From positions 1-39,624 of the IMG/VR virus record IMGVR_UViG_3300005264_000074: a stretch of DNA of 39,624 nt. One strand, given 5' to 3'. The position numbers and the translations under genes are program-made. Each line of letters begins with the position of its first letter. Within the stretch, counting starts at the first letter, position 1. The DNA is from a virus. The notes beneath the pieces were generated by a model. It was not told the origin of the DNA, did no database searches, and worked only from the letters and a program-made list of their open reading frames with translations. Of this stretch, positions 1 to 7,475 are shown piece by piece.

Positions 1-329
1 GTCAATCTCTCATACAAACTATTAGCCAATCTACTTTCTACAAGTTCCATAATTTTAAAAGCAGATGCTCCTGCAAACCCTAACAGCCCAGAACGACCCA
101 CCATGTCTAAAGGTAAGAAGCTTCCAACTGCTCCAGCTACGAAAGCACCAACTACCATATTTATTAAAATCATAGATACACTAAAATGCTTGTCTTTGTC
201 ATCAGATTTAGCAAATAAGAACAAGTACACAGCTATCCCTCCACTTGCACCTAACAATACATCTTTTAGTGCTATAAGCACTTGATGTACTAATTGTAAT
301 GTCTCATTTTCTCTTATCATTGTTTCCAC
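1..329 (-). CDS. Holin, full-length allele (3' end runs off the window)
   Basis: Small membrane protein of the LydA/holin superfamily III type, expected to form the inner-membrane hole that releases the endolysin. It starts at a GTG (327-329) behind an AAGGTG-like ribosome site and reads 109 codons to the window edge without a stop. Three hydrophobic stretches are visible: about residues 19-39 (ending AVYLFLF), 51-72 (ILINMVVGAFVAGAVG) and 74-92 (VGRSGLLGFAGASAF), with a charged KSDDKDK linker between the first two. The copy at 39277-39513 supplies the expected C-terminus (GKKIEEE) but lacks 39 internal residues. It overlaps the end of the preceding gene by 26 nt. Family assignment rests on size, topology and position next to lysis genes. 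Confidence 0.75.
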   Translation of the reverse strand, partial: METMIRENETLQLVHQVLIALKDVLLGASGGIAVYLFLFAKSDDKDKHFSVSMILINMVVGAFVAGAVGSFLPLDMVGRSGLLGFAGASAFKIMELVESRLANSLYERL

Positions 330-889
330 CTTGTACGGCGAAAACCAACAACATTACTAACATCATAAGTGAGATGAAGAATAATACATAATAGTAAATC
401 TGAGTTTTTGCTTTCGTTTCATTTTTCTGAATACCTTGAACTAATACAACTTGATGGGGTTTCTTAAGTCCACCCCTAAGCTCCCCATCAAAACCTCTTT
501 GTTCAGTAGGTAAAACTTTCCATTCTAACCATTCTATATTATTAGTAAATCTCCAACCCACCCTATTAAAGTCTCCACTATCATAACCAGAAGTTAAGCT
601 TACTATCATAACCAGAAGATAAGCTTACTAAAGCTTTCTTACAGTCTTTTGGGTGCTTATGTAGCTTACAGTTACTATCCTCTGTCATGATAGCTTCAGT
701 TGTTTGGCAGTCTAACGATGGGTCAAATACAAACTTCCTTGTATTTAAATCAAATGCAAACATATCACCAGTAGGGGTGATTTTCATCTTTCCTGCACAT
801 ATTTTAAAATACTTTTCTAGCTCTTTATCCGTTACACCTTTTTTAGGTAGTAACTGTTCGTTTAGCATGTCCTCTTTGAAGCTTTTCAA
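304..889 (-). pseudogene. Tail-anchored membrane protein gene split by a 25-nt tandem duplication
   Basis: Two overlapping frames, 581-889 (102 aa) and 304-609 (101 aa), look like halves of one gene. The first ends with LVSLSSGYDS followed by a short out-of-frame tail; the second begins IVSLTSGYDS and continues. The overlap holds two copies of a 25-nt unit (577-601, 602-626; one mismatch). Removing one copy gives a continuous protein of about 186 residues with a soluble N-terminal part containing several Cys (ICAGK, LDCQ, NCKLHKHPKDCKK) and one C-terminal membrane helix (about 20 residues, YYYVLFFISLMMLVMLLVF) before a basic tail GGNNDKRK. The first frame opens at TTG 889 without a clear ribosome site; ATG 868, just after AGAGGAC, is an alternative. 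Its position in the lysis region suggests a membrane or spanin-like role, but I do not recognise the family. Confidence 0.6.
577..626. repeat. 25-nt tandem duplication inside a gene
   Basis: Two adjacent 25-nt copies (577-601 and 602-626) differ at one base (t594 versus a619). As 25 is not a multiple of 3, the duplication shifts the reading frame of the surrounding minus-strand gene; one copy alone would leave it open. Confidence 0.9.
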
Positions 890-983
890 TAATAAAACTT
901 GAAGTTGTACTTAGTATTGCAGTAAATATTACTATTAGCCCAGCTAATAGTATAAATCTTTTATCATAATATTTTTTAGTCAA
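843..983 (-). CDS. Small single-helix membrane protein (46 aa)
   Basis: A TTG codon (981-983) preceded at good spacing by AGGTG opens a 46-residue frame: a short basic N-terminus (MTKKYYDKR), one hydrophobic helix (FILLAGLIVIFTAILST) and a polar C-terminus (EKLQRGHAKRTVTT). It lies in the lysis region, 17 nt after the lipoprotein-like gene, and overlaps the start of the next gene in another frame. The architecture fits a small inner-membrane lysis protein (short i-spanin or antiholin), but there is no long coiled coil and no family match that I recognise. The non-ATG start and small size make it moderately uncertain. Confidence 0.5.
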   Translation of the reverse strand: MTKKYYDKRFILLAGLIVIFTAILSTTSSFIIEKLQRGHAKRTVTT

Positions 984-999
984 AATCTACACCTATAAG

Positions 1000-1172
1000 T
1001 TAATTTTCTTTTTCTGAATTGCCAGCTACAATCTTTTTTACATCTTCTCGTACCGTATCATATTTAGCAAGACTTTCTTGCCACCAAGATATAGTGTTTT
1101 AGACTTATCGTATAAGCCACTACATCCACTTATAGCTATTATAGCTACTAGACTTACAATTATCTTTTTCAT
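1000..1172 (-). pseudogene. Small outer-membrane lipoprotein (o-spanin-like), probable 1-nt frameshift
   Basis: ATG at 1170-1172 opens a typical lipoprotein signal: MKK, a hydrophobic stretch IIVSLVAIIA, then lipobox ISGC with the Cys at residue 17. Read straight, the frame stops at 1038-1040 after 44 residues with an unconvincing tail. Changing to the -1 frame around an AAAA run (about 1089-1092) gives a well-behaved continuation, SWWQESLAKYDTVREDVKKI followed by VAGNSEKEN, ending at TAA 1000-1002. One extra A would join them into 57 residues. The length, lipobox and lysis-cassette position match the outer-membrane partner of a two-component spanin. The start overlaps the upstream stop as TAATG. 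A sequencing error, a real mutation or slippage on the A-run are all possible. Confidence 0.55.
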
Positions 1173-1570
1173 TAGATTTCCTTATTTGTTATTATATCAT
1201 TTTTTCTATGATTATTCCACGCTACCCAACCACCAACTCTTAAACCATTTCTTACACTCTTACGAGCTAACCATCCTACACCTAACACTTTCATGGCTTC
1301 TTCTAGTATGTCATCTGATATGCTTCTACTATACTTACCAGTTTTATATAACCAATCATGCACTATATACCCGAACATAGCTTTACCGTCTTTAGGGAAT
1401 ATATTCTGTAGTATTTGAGGTATAGAACCTAAGTCAGTTCTAAGCCCAATAGGTACTATTATCCACTCTTTTACTATATCACTATAAAAGTGTATCTCAC
1501 TAAGTGTTGTTCTTATGTCCCCACTTATGGGGACACTTAATTTTATCTCTGTTTCTTTAAACCTACCCAT
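1172..1570 (-). CDS. DUF1353 family phage protein
   Basis: A 132-residue protein with the pattern of DUF1353 proteins common in tailed phages: a beta-rich N-terminus, the segment VPIGLRTDLGSIPQ (about 39-52), and the conserved IVHDWLY near residue 70. The family's biochemical role is not settled; it is often found near lysis or tail genes, as here, between the tail-fibre genes and the lysis genes. It starts directly at the stop of the upstream gene (shared base at 1570), and its own stop overlaps the next ATG, so it is probably translationally coupled on both sides. No signal peptide or membrane helix is evident. Confidence 0.75.
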   Translation of the reverse strand: MGRFKETEIKLSVPISGDIRTTLSEIHFYSDIVKEWIIVPIGLRTDLGSIPQILQNIFPKDGKAMFGYIVHDWLYKTGKYSRSISDDILEEAMKVLGVGWLARKSVRNGLRVGGWVAWNNHRKNDIITNKEI

Positions 1571-2121
1571 TACTGAACCTTATTTAAATACTCGTCTTGA
1601 ACTATCTTTGCAAAATTCTCTTCATCTGTTAAGATATTAGAAATTTTTTCAAACTGATTTTTCTCTAAGTCTATCCTAACATCCATAGTTAAAATTCTGC
1701 TAGAAATCGCATCAAAGTTTTCTTTGTAGATATTTGCCTCTTTAATGTCCTTTGGTAATGTTTCCCAAAGTGAAGCAAATCCTCTAGCCATAAACTGTAT
1801 AAGTTGCTTTTGGTCAGTTAAATCATCTTCCAAGTCTTTAATACTTCTGATTTCACCCCTTACCACTTTCTTAAGACTAACTCTTCTATCTCTATCAACT
1901 GCTGCTGCACCAGTTTCAGTTGCTTCAAACTTACCATCTATATAAGTATATCTTCTACCTCCAAAGAAAGGAGGTAAATAGTCTACTTCTTTTAAAATAT
2001 AGTTTTCTGTTGTTATGTTACTAGCACCAAAACTATTACCTTTTAAACCCTCATCAGTCAAGACTAAATCTTGCCCAGAGTAAACTACTTCGTTTGTTGA
2101 TTTTTCTATAATTATTTTCAT
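1570..2121 (-). CDS. Tail-fibre-associated protein of unknown function (183 aa)
   Basis: I do not recognise a family. The N-terminal half is short beta-type sequence (VVYSGQDLVLTDEG, VDYLPPFFGGRRYTYIDGKFEAT); the C-terminal half is helical and rich in charged residues (about 85-180), suggesting a coiled coil. Short proteins of this shape directly after the receptor-binding fibre are often fibre assembly chaperones or attached accessory proteins, so that role is inferred from position. The ATG at 2119-2121 follows an AGGGAAA site that lies right after the ancestral stop (2127-2129) of the preceding fibre gene, supporting both the start and the frame-restored reading of that neighbour. Confidence 0.65.
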   Translation of the reverse strand: MKIIIEKSTNEVVYSGQDLVLTDEGLKGNSFGASNITTENYILKEVDYLPPFFGGRRYTYIDGKFEATETGAAAVDRDRRVSLKKVVRGEIRSIKDLEDDLTDQKQLIQFMARGFASLWETLPKDIKEANIYKENFDAISSRILTMDVRIDLEKNQFEKISNILTDEENFAKIVQDEYLNKVQ

Positions 2122-2129
2122 TTTCCCTA

Positions 2130-2568
2130 TCCTATTGTTTGAGCAGTACCATAATCTGAATTACCACTATCTTGATAAGTAACTAAGGCTTGAGTATCTG
2201 TTAATCTTGTTACTGATATGTAGTTAGTACTTCCTGAATTAAATACCTGAATTAAATACTACTTCACTACTAGCTGTGATTGATGTTCCGTTTATAGTTA
2301 GAACACAAGCAGTACCGTAATATGAATTACCATCATCTCTATAAGTAACTAAGGCTTGAGTATCTGTTAATCTTGTTACTGATATGTAGTTAGTACTTCC
2401 TGAATTAAATACTACTTCACTACCAGCTGTGATTGATGTTCCGTTTATAGTTAGAACACAAGCAGTACCGTAACTTGAATTACCATTATCTTGATAAGTA
2501 ACTAAGGCTTGAGTATCTGTTAATCTTGTTACTGATATGTAGTTAGTACTTCCTGAATTAAATACTTC
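2130..2568 (-). repeat. Near-identical 153-nt tandem repeats in the fibre gene
   Basis: The shared stretch around the tcctgaatta landmark recurs at 2551 and 2398, exactly 153 nt apart, and again at 2232, 13 nt further than expected because of a small insertion. Units are nearly identical at DNA level, differing mainly at the codons behind TYQDNGNSSY, TYRDDGNSYY and TYQDSGNSDY. Such repeats are good substrates for recombination and slippage. Confidence 0.85.
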
Positions 2569-3366
2569 CTTAGTACCTATAATACTAGGGTCTATTTCGA
2601 AACTATCTGTTGTAGTTGCTGTTGTACTTCCATAACTTCCGGTATATGTTGCACCATTATATCTAACTTTAAAGCTATATTCTGTACTTTCTAGTAAAAT
2701 TCCAGCAGGTACTTGTATCTCTGTTTTATTTACAGTATCAGCTAAACTTTCCCAAACCACTGAACTATCTGATGTTTTAACTACTTGCCAGTCTGTACTT
2801 TCGTGTGTATCAGAACCACCTATTACCGTAAAAGCTGAACCTATTAAAATAGGTGCTTCTGGAACATCGCTAGGGGCATCTTGAACTGCTACTGTTGGTG
2901 CTGATATAGTTACATTTGGAGTTACAAAGTTAATAGTATCACTCCAAAGACTTAAATGATTATCACTACCATATCTTACACGAACATAAATAGTAGTTAA
3001 CGGTAAGCCTATACTAGGTGTCCAAGTTGTTAAATTTCCAACACTTGAACTATCTACTATGTTTGAAAAATCGCTAGTTGTTGAAGCTTCCCAATATGCT
3101 ACATCCTGTGAACCGTTATAGTTTTCTGATGTTTCGTAAGCACTTGCTACTACTTCACCAATAAAATCTGTTGTTCCATTTATAGGTGCTGTAATGGTAG
3201 GTTTAATTATTACAGCTTCTTTATCTAAAGGGAACCCGCCAACTGTTATCCCATCATGAACAACTAATGTTTTTTTATCTGTATCTACTGTAACCTCTCT
3301 TACAGCTCCCGTGAAAGTACTATGCTCAGCAGTAGTACCTCCTCTTAATTGTAATTTTTTAGCCAT
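2239..3366 (-). CDS. Tail fibre/receptor-binding protein with 51-aa repeats, truncated by a 13-nt duplication
   Basis: The N-terminus (LRGGTTAEHSTFTGAVREVTVDTDKK and VVHDGITVGGFPL, first 50 residues) is the attachment module found at the start of many phage fibres and tropism determinants. Two fibronectin-like segments follow (about 55-150 and 155-255, e.g. STEYSFKVRYNG). The C-terminus is built of 51-residue repeats (VFNSGSTNYISVTRLTDTQA as core) that look like beta-propeller or adhesin blades. As read the protein stops inside the third repeat (375 aa). A 13-nt insertion around 2234-2246 causes this. Without it the frame continues through the rest of that repeat to TAG at 2127-2129 (about 408 aa), directly before the next gene's ribosome site. 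It is probably the host-recognition protein. ATG 3364-3366 overlaps the upstream stop. Confidence 0.75.
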   Translation of the reverse strand: MAKKLQLRGGTTAEHSTFTGAVREVTVDTDKKTLVVHDGITVGGFPLDKEAVIIKPTITAPINGTTDFIGEVVASAYETSENYNGSQDVAYWEASTTSDFSNIVDSSSVGNLTTWTPSIGLPLTTIYVRVRYGSDNHLSLWSDTINFVTPNVTISAPTVAVQDAPSDVPEAPILIGSAFTVIGGSDTHESTDWQVVKTSDSSVVWESLADTVNKTEIQVPAGILLESTEYSFKVRYNGATYTGSYGSTTATTTDSFEIDPSIIGTKEVFNSGSTNYISVTRLTDTQALVTYQDNGNSSYGTACVLTINGTSITAGSEVVFNSGSTNYISVTRLTDTQALVTYRDDGNSYYGTACVLTINGTSITASSEVVFNSGI

Positions 3367-4934
3367 TATGCTAATCCTCCTAAATCTAAATTAAGTGCTT
3401 CAAGCAAAGCATCTTGGACATTAGTTGCACTAATACCACTTGCTGTGTTATCAAAAGATATACCACTTGCTTGTGTAGATATATCATAACTAGAACTAGA
3501 ACTAATAATACTATGAAGACTAACCATAGAATAATCACCCTCTACTTCCCTACACTCCGACCTTAAAGTTATAGGAGCATTAGGTATTCCATTTCTTCCT
3601 ACTGTTACTAAGCCAACTACACTCAAAGATAAAACACTACCAGAACTTGCTTTAACTGAAACATTTTTGGAAGCTACTACAGTATTATCTGCTACATTAA
3701 CTAATCTAAACTCAAAAATTCTCTCGCTGTTAGAATTAGTATTAGACTCTACTACAAAGTCCCTATAGATATTATAACTAGCATTCTTTTTAAATGTTAT
3801 AGTATTATCTTCATTTACTTCAAATACTTCAGTATCAGAACTTGGCTTATCCACAACAATAGGTATAGTAGTAAAAGTATCAGGTATTGGGTCAAATATA
3901 TATCCGCCAGACTGAACACCACTAACTGAACCTGAAGCTGTTGCTAAGTTGCTAATTGAAGTATTTAAGATATCAAACTGTATTTGTGCAGCTTCTGATA
4001 TAGGTTTATCTATGTCAGAGGTGTTATCTATATTATCTATACCTAAATTAACCTTAGCTATATTAATATCATCTATATCACTTAGATTGTTAGCTTTGAG
4101 CAAAGCATCAGTTGAAGCAACTGCTTCGGCTTTTCCTTTCCAGTGATAAGCACTATAGTCTGTACTATTAACAAAACTAAATGTACCGTCTCCATTAGAA
4201 CTCCAAATCTTAACGAAAACATCTTCATCTTCAGTTGCATAACTGTCGGCTGTTCTTTTCTTAGCTTCAGCTTCCCAAGCTCTTAATTGAGCATTTGTAG
4301 CTGCTATTGGAGCCGCTTGAATATCTGCTAAATTATCTGCTGCTGTATTAACATTGTCTATATCAGCAGCTACTATATTAATATTGGTAGTGTTAGCACC
4401 AACAGAATTAACATTAGCTATATTACTGCCTACAGCTATAATCTCAGTAATATTATCAGATACATTAGCTATCTTAGAGTCACCATTATCAGCTTCAGTA
4501 GGGTCTGTGATAGAGCCTAAATCATCACTATAAGTAAATCGACCACTTAAGTCATCTGAGATAATATCTACATTAGCTTGAGCTACTGCTACTACATCAT
4601 CAATATTATTACCAACAGAATTAACATTGTCTATATTAGTAGCAACTAAGTTAATATTTGCTTCGTTATCAGCAACTAAGTTAATATTTGCTTCGTTAGC
4701 ATTAACAGTAGTTATTGCCGGTATATTAGACCCTGCTTGAATTATAGCAGTTGAGTTATCAGCAACTAAGTTAATATTTGCTTCATTACCGGCAACACTT
4801 ATAATAGTATCAATATTATCTGCAGCTATGATTATGTTCTCCTCATTGCTTACTACAGCATCAACACTAGTACCTAGATTAACTAATGTATCAATATTGC
4901 TAGCTATGGTATTAACATTTTCAACATATCCCAT
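3366..4934 (-). CDS. Tail fibre / stalk protein
   Basis: A 522-residue fibre. The first 220 residues are a run of short degenerate repeats of the type NI-x-NV-x-x-V-x-x-N (NEANINLVADN, IDNVNSVGNN, IANVNSVGAN), as in trimeric phage fibre shafts. A conserved connector follows (QLRAWEAEAKKRTADSYATE, about 215-234, then SAYHWKGKAEA at 261-271). Beta-rich domains come next, and the C-terminus (ASGISFDNTASGISATNVQD, about 486-505) is a motif typical of the end of fibre subunits. Two of the short repeats (4641-4670 and 4671-4700) are identical 30-nt DNA copies, a recent in-frame duplication. It precedes the repeat-bearing fibre and probably links it to the tail. Confidence 0.75.
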   Translation of the reverse strand: MGYVENVNTIASNIDTLVNLGTSVDAVVSNEENIIIAADNIDTIISVAGNEANINLVADNSTAIIQAGSNIPAITTVNANEANINLVADNEANINLVATNIDNVNSVGNNIDDVVAVAQANVDIISDDLSGRFTYSDDLGSITDPTEADNGDSKIANVSDNITEIIAVGSNIANVNSVGANTTNINIVAADIDNVNTAADNLADIQAAPIAATNAQLRAWEAEAKKRTADSYATEDEDVFVKIWSSNGDGTFSFVNSTDYSAYHWKGKAEAVASTDALLKANNLSDIDDINIAKVNLGIDNIDNTSDIDKPISEAAQIQFDILNTSISNLATASGSVSGVQSGGYIFDPIPDTFTTIPIVVDKPSSDTEVFEVNEDNTITFKKNASYNIYRDFVVESNTNSNSERIFEFRLVNVADNTVVASKNVSVKASSGSVLSLSVVGLVTVGRNGIPNAPITLRSECREVEGDYSMVSLHSIISSSSSYDISTQASGISFDNTASGISATNVQDALLEALNLDLGGLA

Positions 4935-5214
4935 GAATTTTCCTCCTCTTCTTAGTTTTTTCTATCTCATCTTCAGTACCCAAAGTACCAAGATATTCGT
5001 CAAATTTGACTGCTGCTTCATTTGAAGTATCTCCTGAGTCAATCTTTTCCATTTCCCCTTCAAAGTAAGCAAAAGCTTTATTATCATTATCTCTAGCTAA
5101 AGTATCTACAGTATTAAATAGGTTTTTAGAATATTGTAATACATCATGCACTCTGCTATAACAAAAACCTAGTTTTTCATTTCTAGTAGTGTCTTCATGT
5201 TCTATAACTGTCAT
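4921..5214 (-). CDS. Small protein of unknown function between adaptor and fibre genes
   Basis: A 97-residue, acidic, mostly helical protein (VHDVLQYSKNLFNTVDTLAR in the middle; a lysine/arginine tail KKRRKIHGIC). I recognise no family. It overlaps the upstream adaptor gene by 4 nt (ATGA-type) and the downstream fibre gene by 14 nt, so it is embedded in the late structural operon and probably a minor virion or assembly protein. Confidence 0.6.
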   Translation of the reverse strand: MTVIEHEDTTRNEKLGFCYSRVHDVLQYSKNLFNTVDTLARDNDNKAFAYFEGEMEKIDSGDTSNEAAVKFDEYLGTLGTEDEIEKTKKRRKIHGIC

Positions 5215-5885
5215 GTCATACTCCTATAAGGAACTTCATAGAAATTAATATTATCAGTAAAATCTTTATCTATTAATTTAATAACAGAGTCTAATTCGAC
5301 CATATATAACTGTAATTCCTCAGCACCTAATGCTCTATTCTGAGTATCCATATCTGCTCTAAGCTTTGTACCTACTATATAGTGCTTTAAAGCTGTATCA
5401 AACAACTCATCTAGCTCTAGTTCATCAGTAAGGTTAGTAAGTTTCTTAGGGTTTCTTATATAATAAATATTTAATAAATCTACATCAGTAAAATCTATAA
5501 TTTCATTATCCCCTTGAGCAGGTATGGGACTAAGTTTTAATAAACCTTTCTCTAATTTATTAGTTATAGCGTAAGCTGGAGTACCAAAGTTAGTTTCCCA
5601 CGATTTTCCAAACTTAAAGTCCATTTGTTCATGACCTATAATTCTCAAAGCTCTATTATTGTATAGAACTCTTGTAATAGCTAAAGTATCAGAGGGTAAT
5701 GTATAGGTTGATTGACCTTTATTTATAGGTAGAGAAGTTGAACATCTAAGATATTTACTTTTTCTGTTAATTTTTCTTTGAGCTTCATTCAAAGTGCGGA
5801 TTAGACTATCATCATCCCATCGTTCTTTTTTGAGGTCTGCTAAAGAGTCTCTAACATCTAATAAAATGTCTTGTACTGTACTCAT
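5211..5885 (-). CDS. Head-to-tail adaptor/connector protein
   Basis: A 224-residue protein resembling the adaptor that binds under the portal in podoviruses. The N-terminus is a helix-rich segment (VQDILLDVRDSLADL, DDDSLIRTLNEAQRKINRKS), followed by a beta segment QSTYTLPSDTLAITRVLYN (about 54-72) and a C-terminal helical half (LDELFDTALKHYIVGTKLRA, NRALGAEELQLYMVELDSVI). This order, including the LP-SD phrase, is what I expect of gp4/gp11-like adaptor and DUF6682-type proteins. It lies after capsid and decoration genes and before fibres, the usual position of connector genes. Assignment to a precise family is tentative. Confidence 0.6.
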   Translation of the reverse strand: MSTVQDILLDVRDSLADLKKERWDDDSLIRTLNEAQRKINRKSKYLRCSTSLPINKGQSTYTLPSDTLAITRVLYNNRALRIIGHEQMDFKFGKSWETNFGTPAYAITNKLEKGLLKLSPIPAQGDNEIIDFTDVDLLNIYYIRNPKKLTNLTDELELDELFDTALKHYIVGTKLRADMDTQNRALGAEELQLYMVELDSVIKLIDKDFTDNINFYEVPYRSMT

Positions 5886-5914
5886 AGTACCTCCTTGTAG
5901 ACTAAGGATAATCC

Positions 5915-6310
5915 TTAGTCTGTGTAAGTACCATCAGTGAGTTCAGTCTCAATGTACTCAACAATAATTTTAATTCTTCCAGCATCATCTGGAGCATCTG
6001 CACCAGCAACAACCGTAACAGTACCACCCGTAGGGAAGTAAGCAGGAGTAATAGATGAAGCAGAGGCTATACCTGCTGCACCAACTACTAACTCATTGCA
6101 TACTATTGCAGAACCAACTTTAATGTCTACAGTGTCACCTGCAGCTCCTGAAGGTGTTTCAATATAACCCCAAACATTAGTAACTAGTGACGCTTCAGGA
6201 AGTGTAAATAATGTCTCATCCATAGTAGCTGAAGTAGCTACTATACCTGAAGCAAATACACTAGAAGTTTTCTTTTGGTTATTTTTATTTTCAAATCTTA
6301 AATCTGCCAT
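5915..6310 (-). CDS. Capsid-associated minor structural/decoration protein
   Basis: A 131-residue, Ala/Val/Gly/Thr-rich beta protein (PTGGTVTVVAGADAPDDAGR; ends IIVEYIETELTDGTYTD). It sits directly downstream of the major capsid gene (9-nt gap), where decoration or head-fibre proteins are usually encoded. No catalytic motif, membrane helix or signal is seen. The product name is inferred from position and composition. Confidence 0.55.
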   Translation of the reverse strand: MADLRFENKNNQKKTSSVFASGIVATSATMDETLFTLPEASLVTNVWGYIETPSGAAGDTVDIKVGSAIVCNELVVGAAGIASASSITPAYFPTGGTVTVVAGADAPDDAGRIKIIVEYIETELTDGTYTD

Positions 6311-6319
6311 ATTATCCTC

Positions 6320-7447
6320 CTATAGTACTATGTCTACGAAAACTAGACCATGATTGTAACCAGAAACCTGACCATCTTTATAGTCTTCATTTTCAGCTAT
6401 TAACTTTGTAGGTTTAGTAGCACACCAAGTTTCTAAAGCAGACTCTGAAAATTTACCAAAATCTGTATCTTCATATTTGTAGTCTGGCATTTTACCGTTA
6501 CCTTTTTGAATTGCCCCAGCACCAAGTACTATACAGCGTGAAATAACTATATCATCATAGTCAAAATCTTTTTCTCCCGTCCATCTACCTGCACCATCTT
6601 TTTGTCTCAAACCACAGAACTCAACTCCAGTATTTTCATACTCATAATATTCGTCTGTTAGGATACTACCTTCAGTTTCACCAAAGAAACTTGGAGCTTC
6701 AATAAATACGAAACTACCAATTTTACCTATAACACCTTTAATAACTCTGTTATCATTACCACGAATATCAGCAGAAGTTAAAGCATTACCTGCTCCAGCA
6801 GTATTTAAGAAAGCTCTCTTAGCATGAGAGTCACCCATAAGCAACCAAACTGGTTCACCAGAAGATGTTTTAAATGGAGTTAACGGAATGCGTCTACCTG
6901 AAGCTAATGGTGATGTTGTATAACCTATACCTGTTTTAATCGCAGTTTCAATTGTACCTAAAGCATCTAAGTTAAAATCTGCTGCATCAAAAGTTAACCC
7001 AAACTCCGCCCCTTGTTGGGCTAAATCAAAATATGCTTGGTCTTCAGAGCGAACCCATAGGTCTGCTAATTTTCTTCTTGAGTCAACATGAGAGTTTATA
7101 GTTAAATCCCCAATATCAACACCATCAAAAGCAGTACCATTATCTACTACATATCTATAATCAGATACAACTACTTTATCAGAGAATTTCTTTTTCTGTT
7201 CTCCAGTACCTTTTGCAGTTTTATTACCTTTAACTGGTTTACCACTTAAGTTACCATCAAAATCAAAAACTATTGTGTGCCCTTTATCTGCACTTATCTC
7301 ATTTTTAACTACAATAACTGAGTCGAATGTTTTCCCTTTATAAGGAGCCCAAAAACTTGTTGCTGATTTTTGAATTAAGCCTTCGCTCATCCATGCCTTT
7401 CTCTTAATGTCAGAGTCATAGGCTACTTTTCCTGTACCACCTGGCAT
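6320..7447 (-). CDS. Major capsid protein, N4-gp56 family
   Basis: A 375-residue HK97-fold capsid candidate. It has the family hallmarks: an N-terminal KAWMSEGLIQKSATSFWAPY (about 17-36), a beta hairpin region G-HTIVFDFDGNLSGKPV, the E-loop-like stretch KFSDKVVVSDYRYVVDNG (about 87-104), a helix DSRRKLADLWVRSEDQAYFD (about 122-141), and a late domain with VWLLMGDSHAKRAFL. Such proteins form the icosahedral shell around the scaffold. The gene lies between the scaffold and decoration genes, 28 nt after the former, and is probably transcribed from the promoter at 8147-8169. Confidence 0.8.
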   Translation of the reverse strand: MPGGTGKVAYDSDIKRKAWMSEGLIQKSATSFWAPYKGKTFDSVIVVKNEISADKGHTIVFDFDGNLSGKPVKGNKTAKGTGEQKKKFSDKVVVSDYRYVVDNGTAFDGVDIGDLTINSHVDSRRKLADLWVRSEDQAYFDLAQQGAEFGLTFDAADFNLDALGTIETAIKTGIGYTTSPLASGRRIPLTPFKTSSGEPVWLLMGDSHAKRAFLNTAGAGNALTSADIRGNDNRVIKGVIGKIGSFVFIEAPSFFGETEGSILTDEYYEYENTGVEFCGLRQKDGAGRWTGEKDFDYDDIVISRCIVLGAGAIQKGNGKMPDYKYEDTDFGKFSESALETWCATKPTKLIAENEDYKDGQVSGYNHGLVFVDIVL

Positions 7448-7475
7448 ATATCTTCCTTTGTATATTGTAACGATA

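Noticed and set aside
1078-1380. Plus-strand frame with many Leu/Tyr/His residues
   Set aside because: Antisense to DUF1353 and the lipoprotein gene; composition is unlike real genes here and no start signal is seen.
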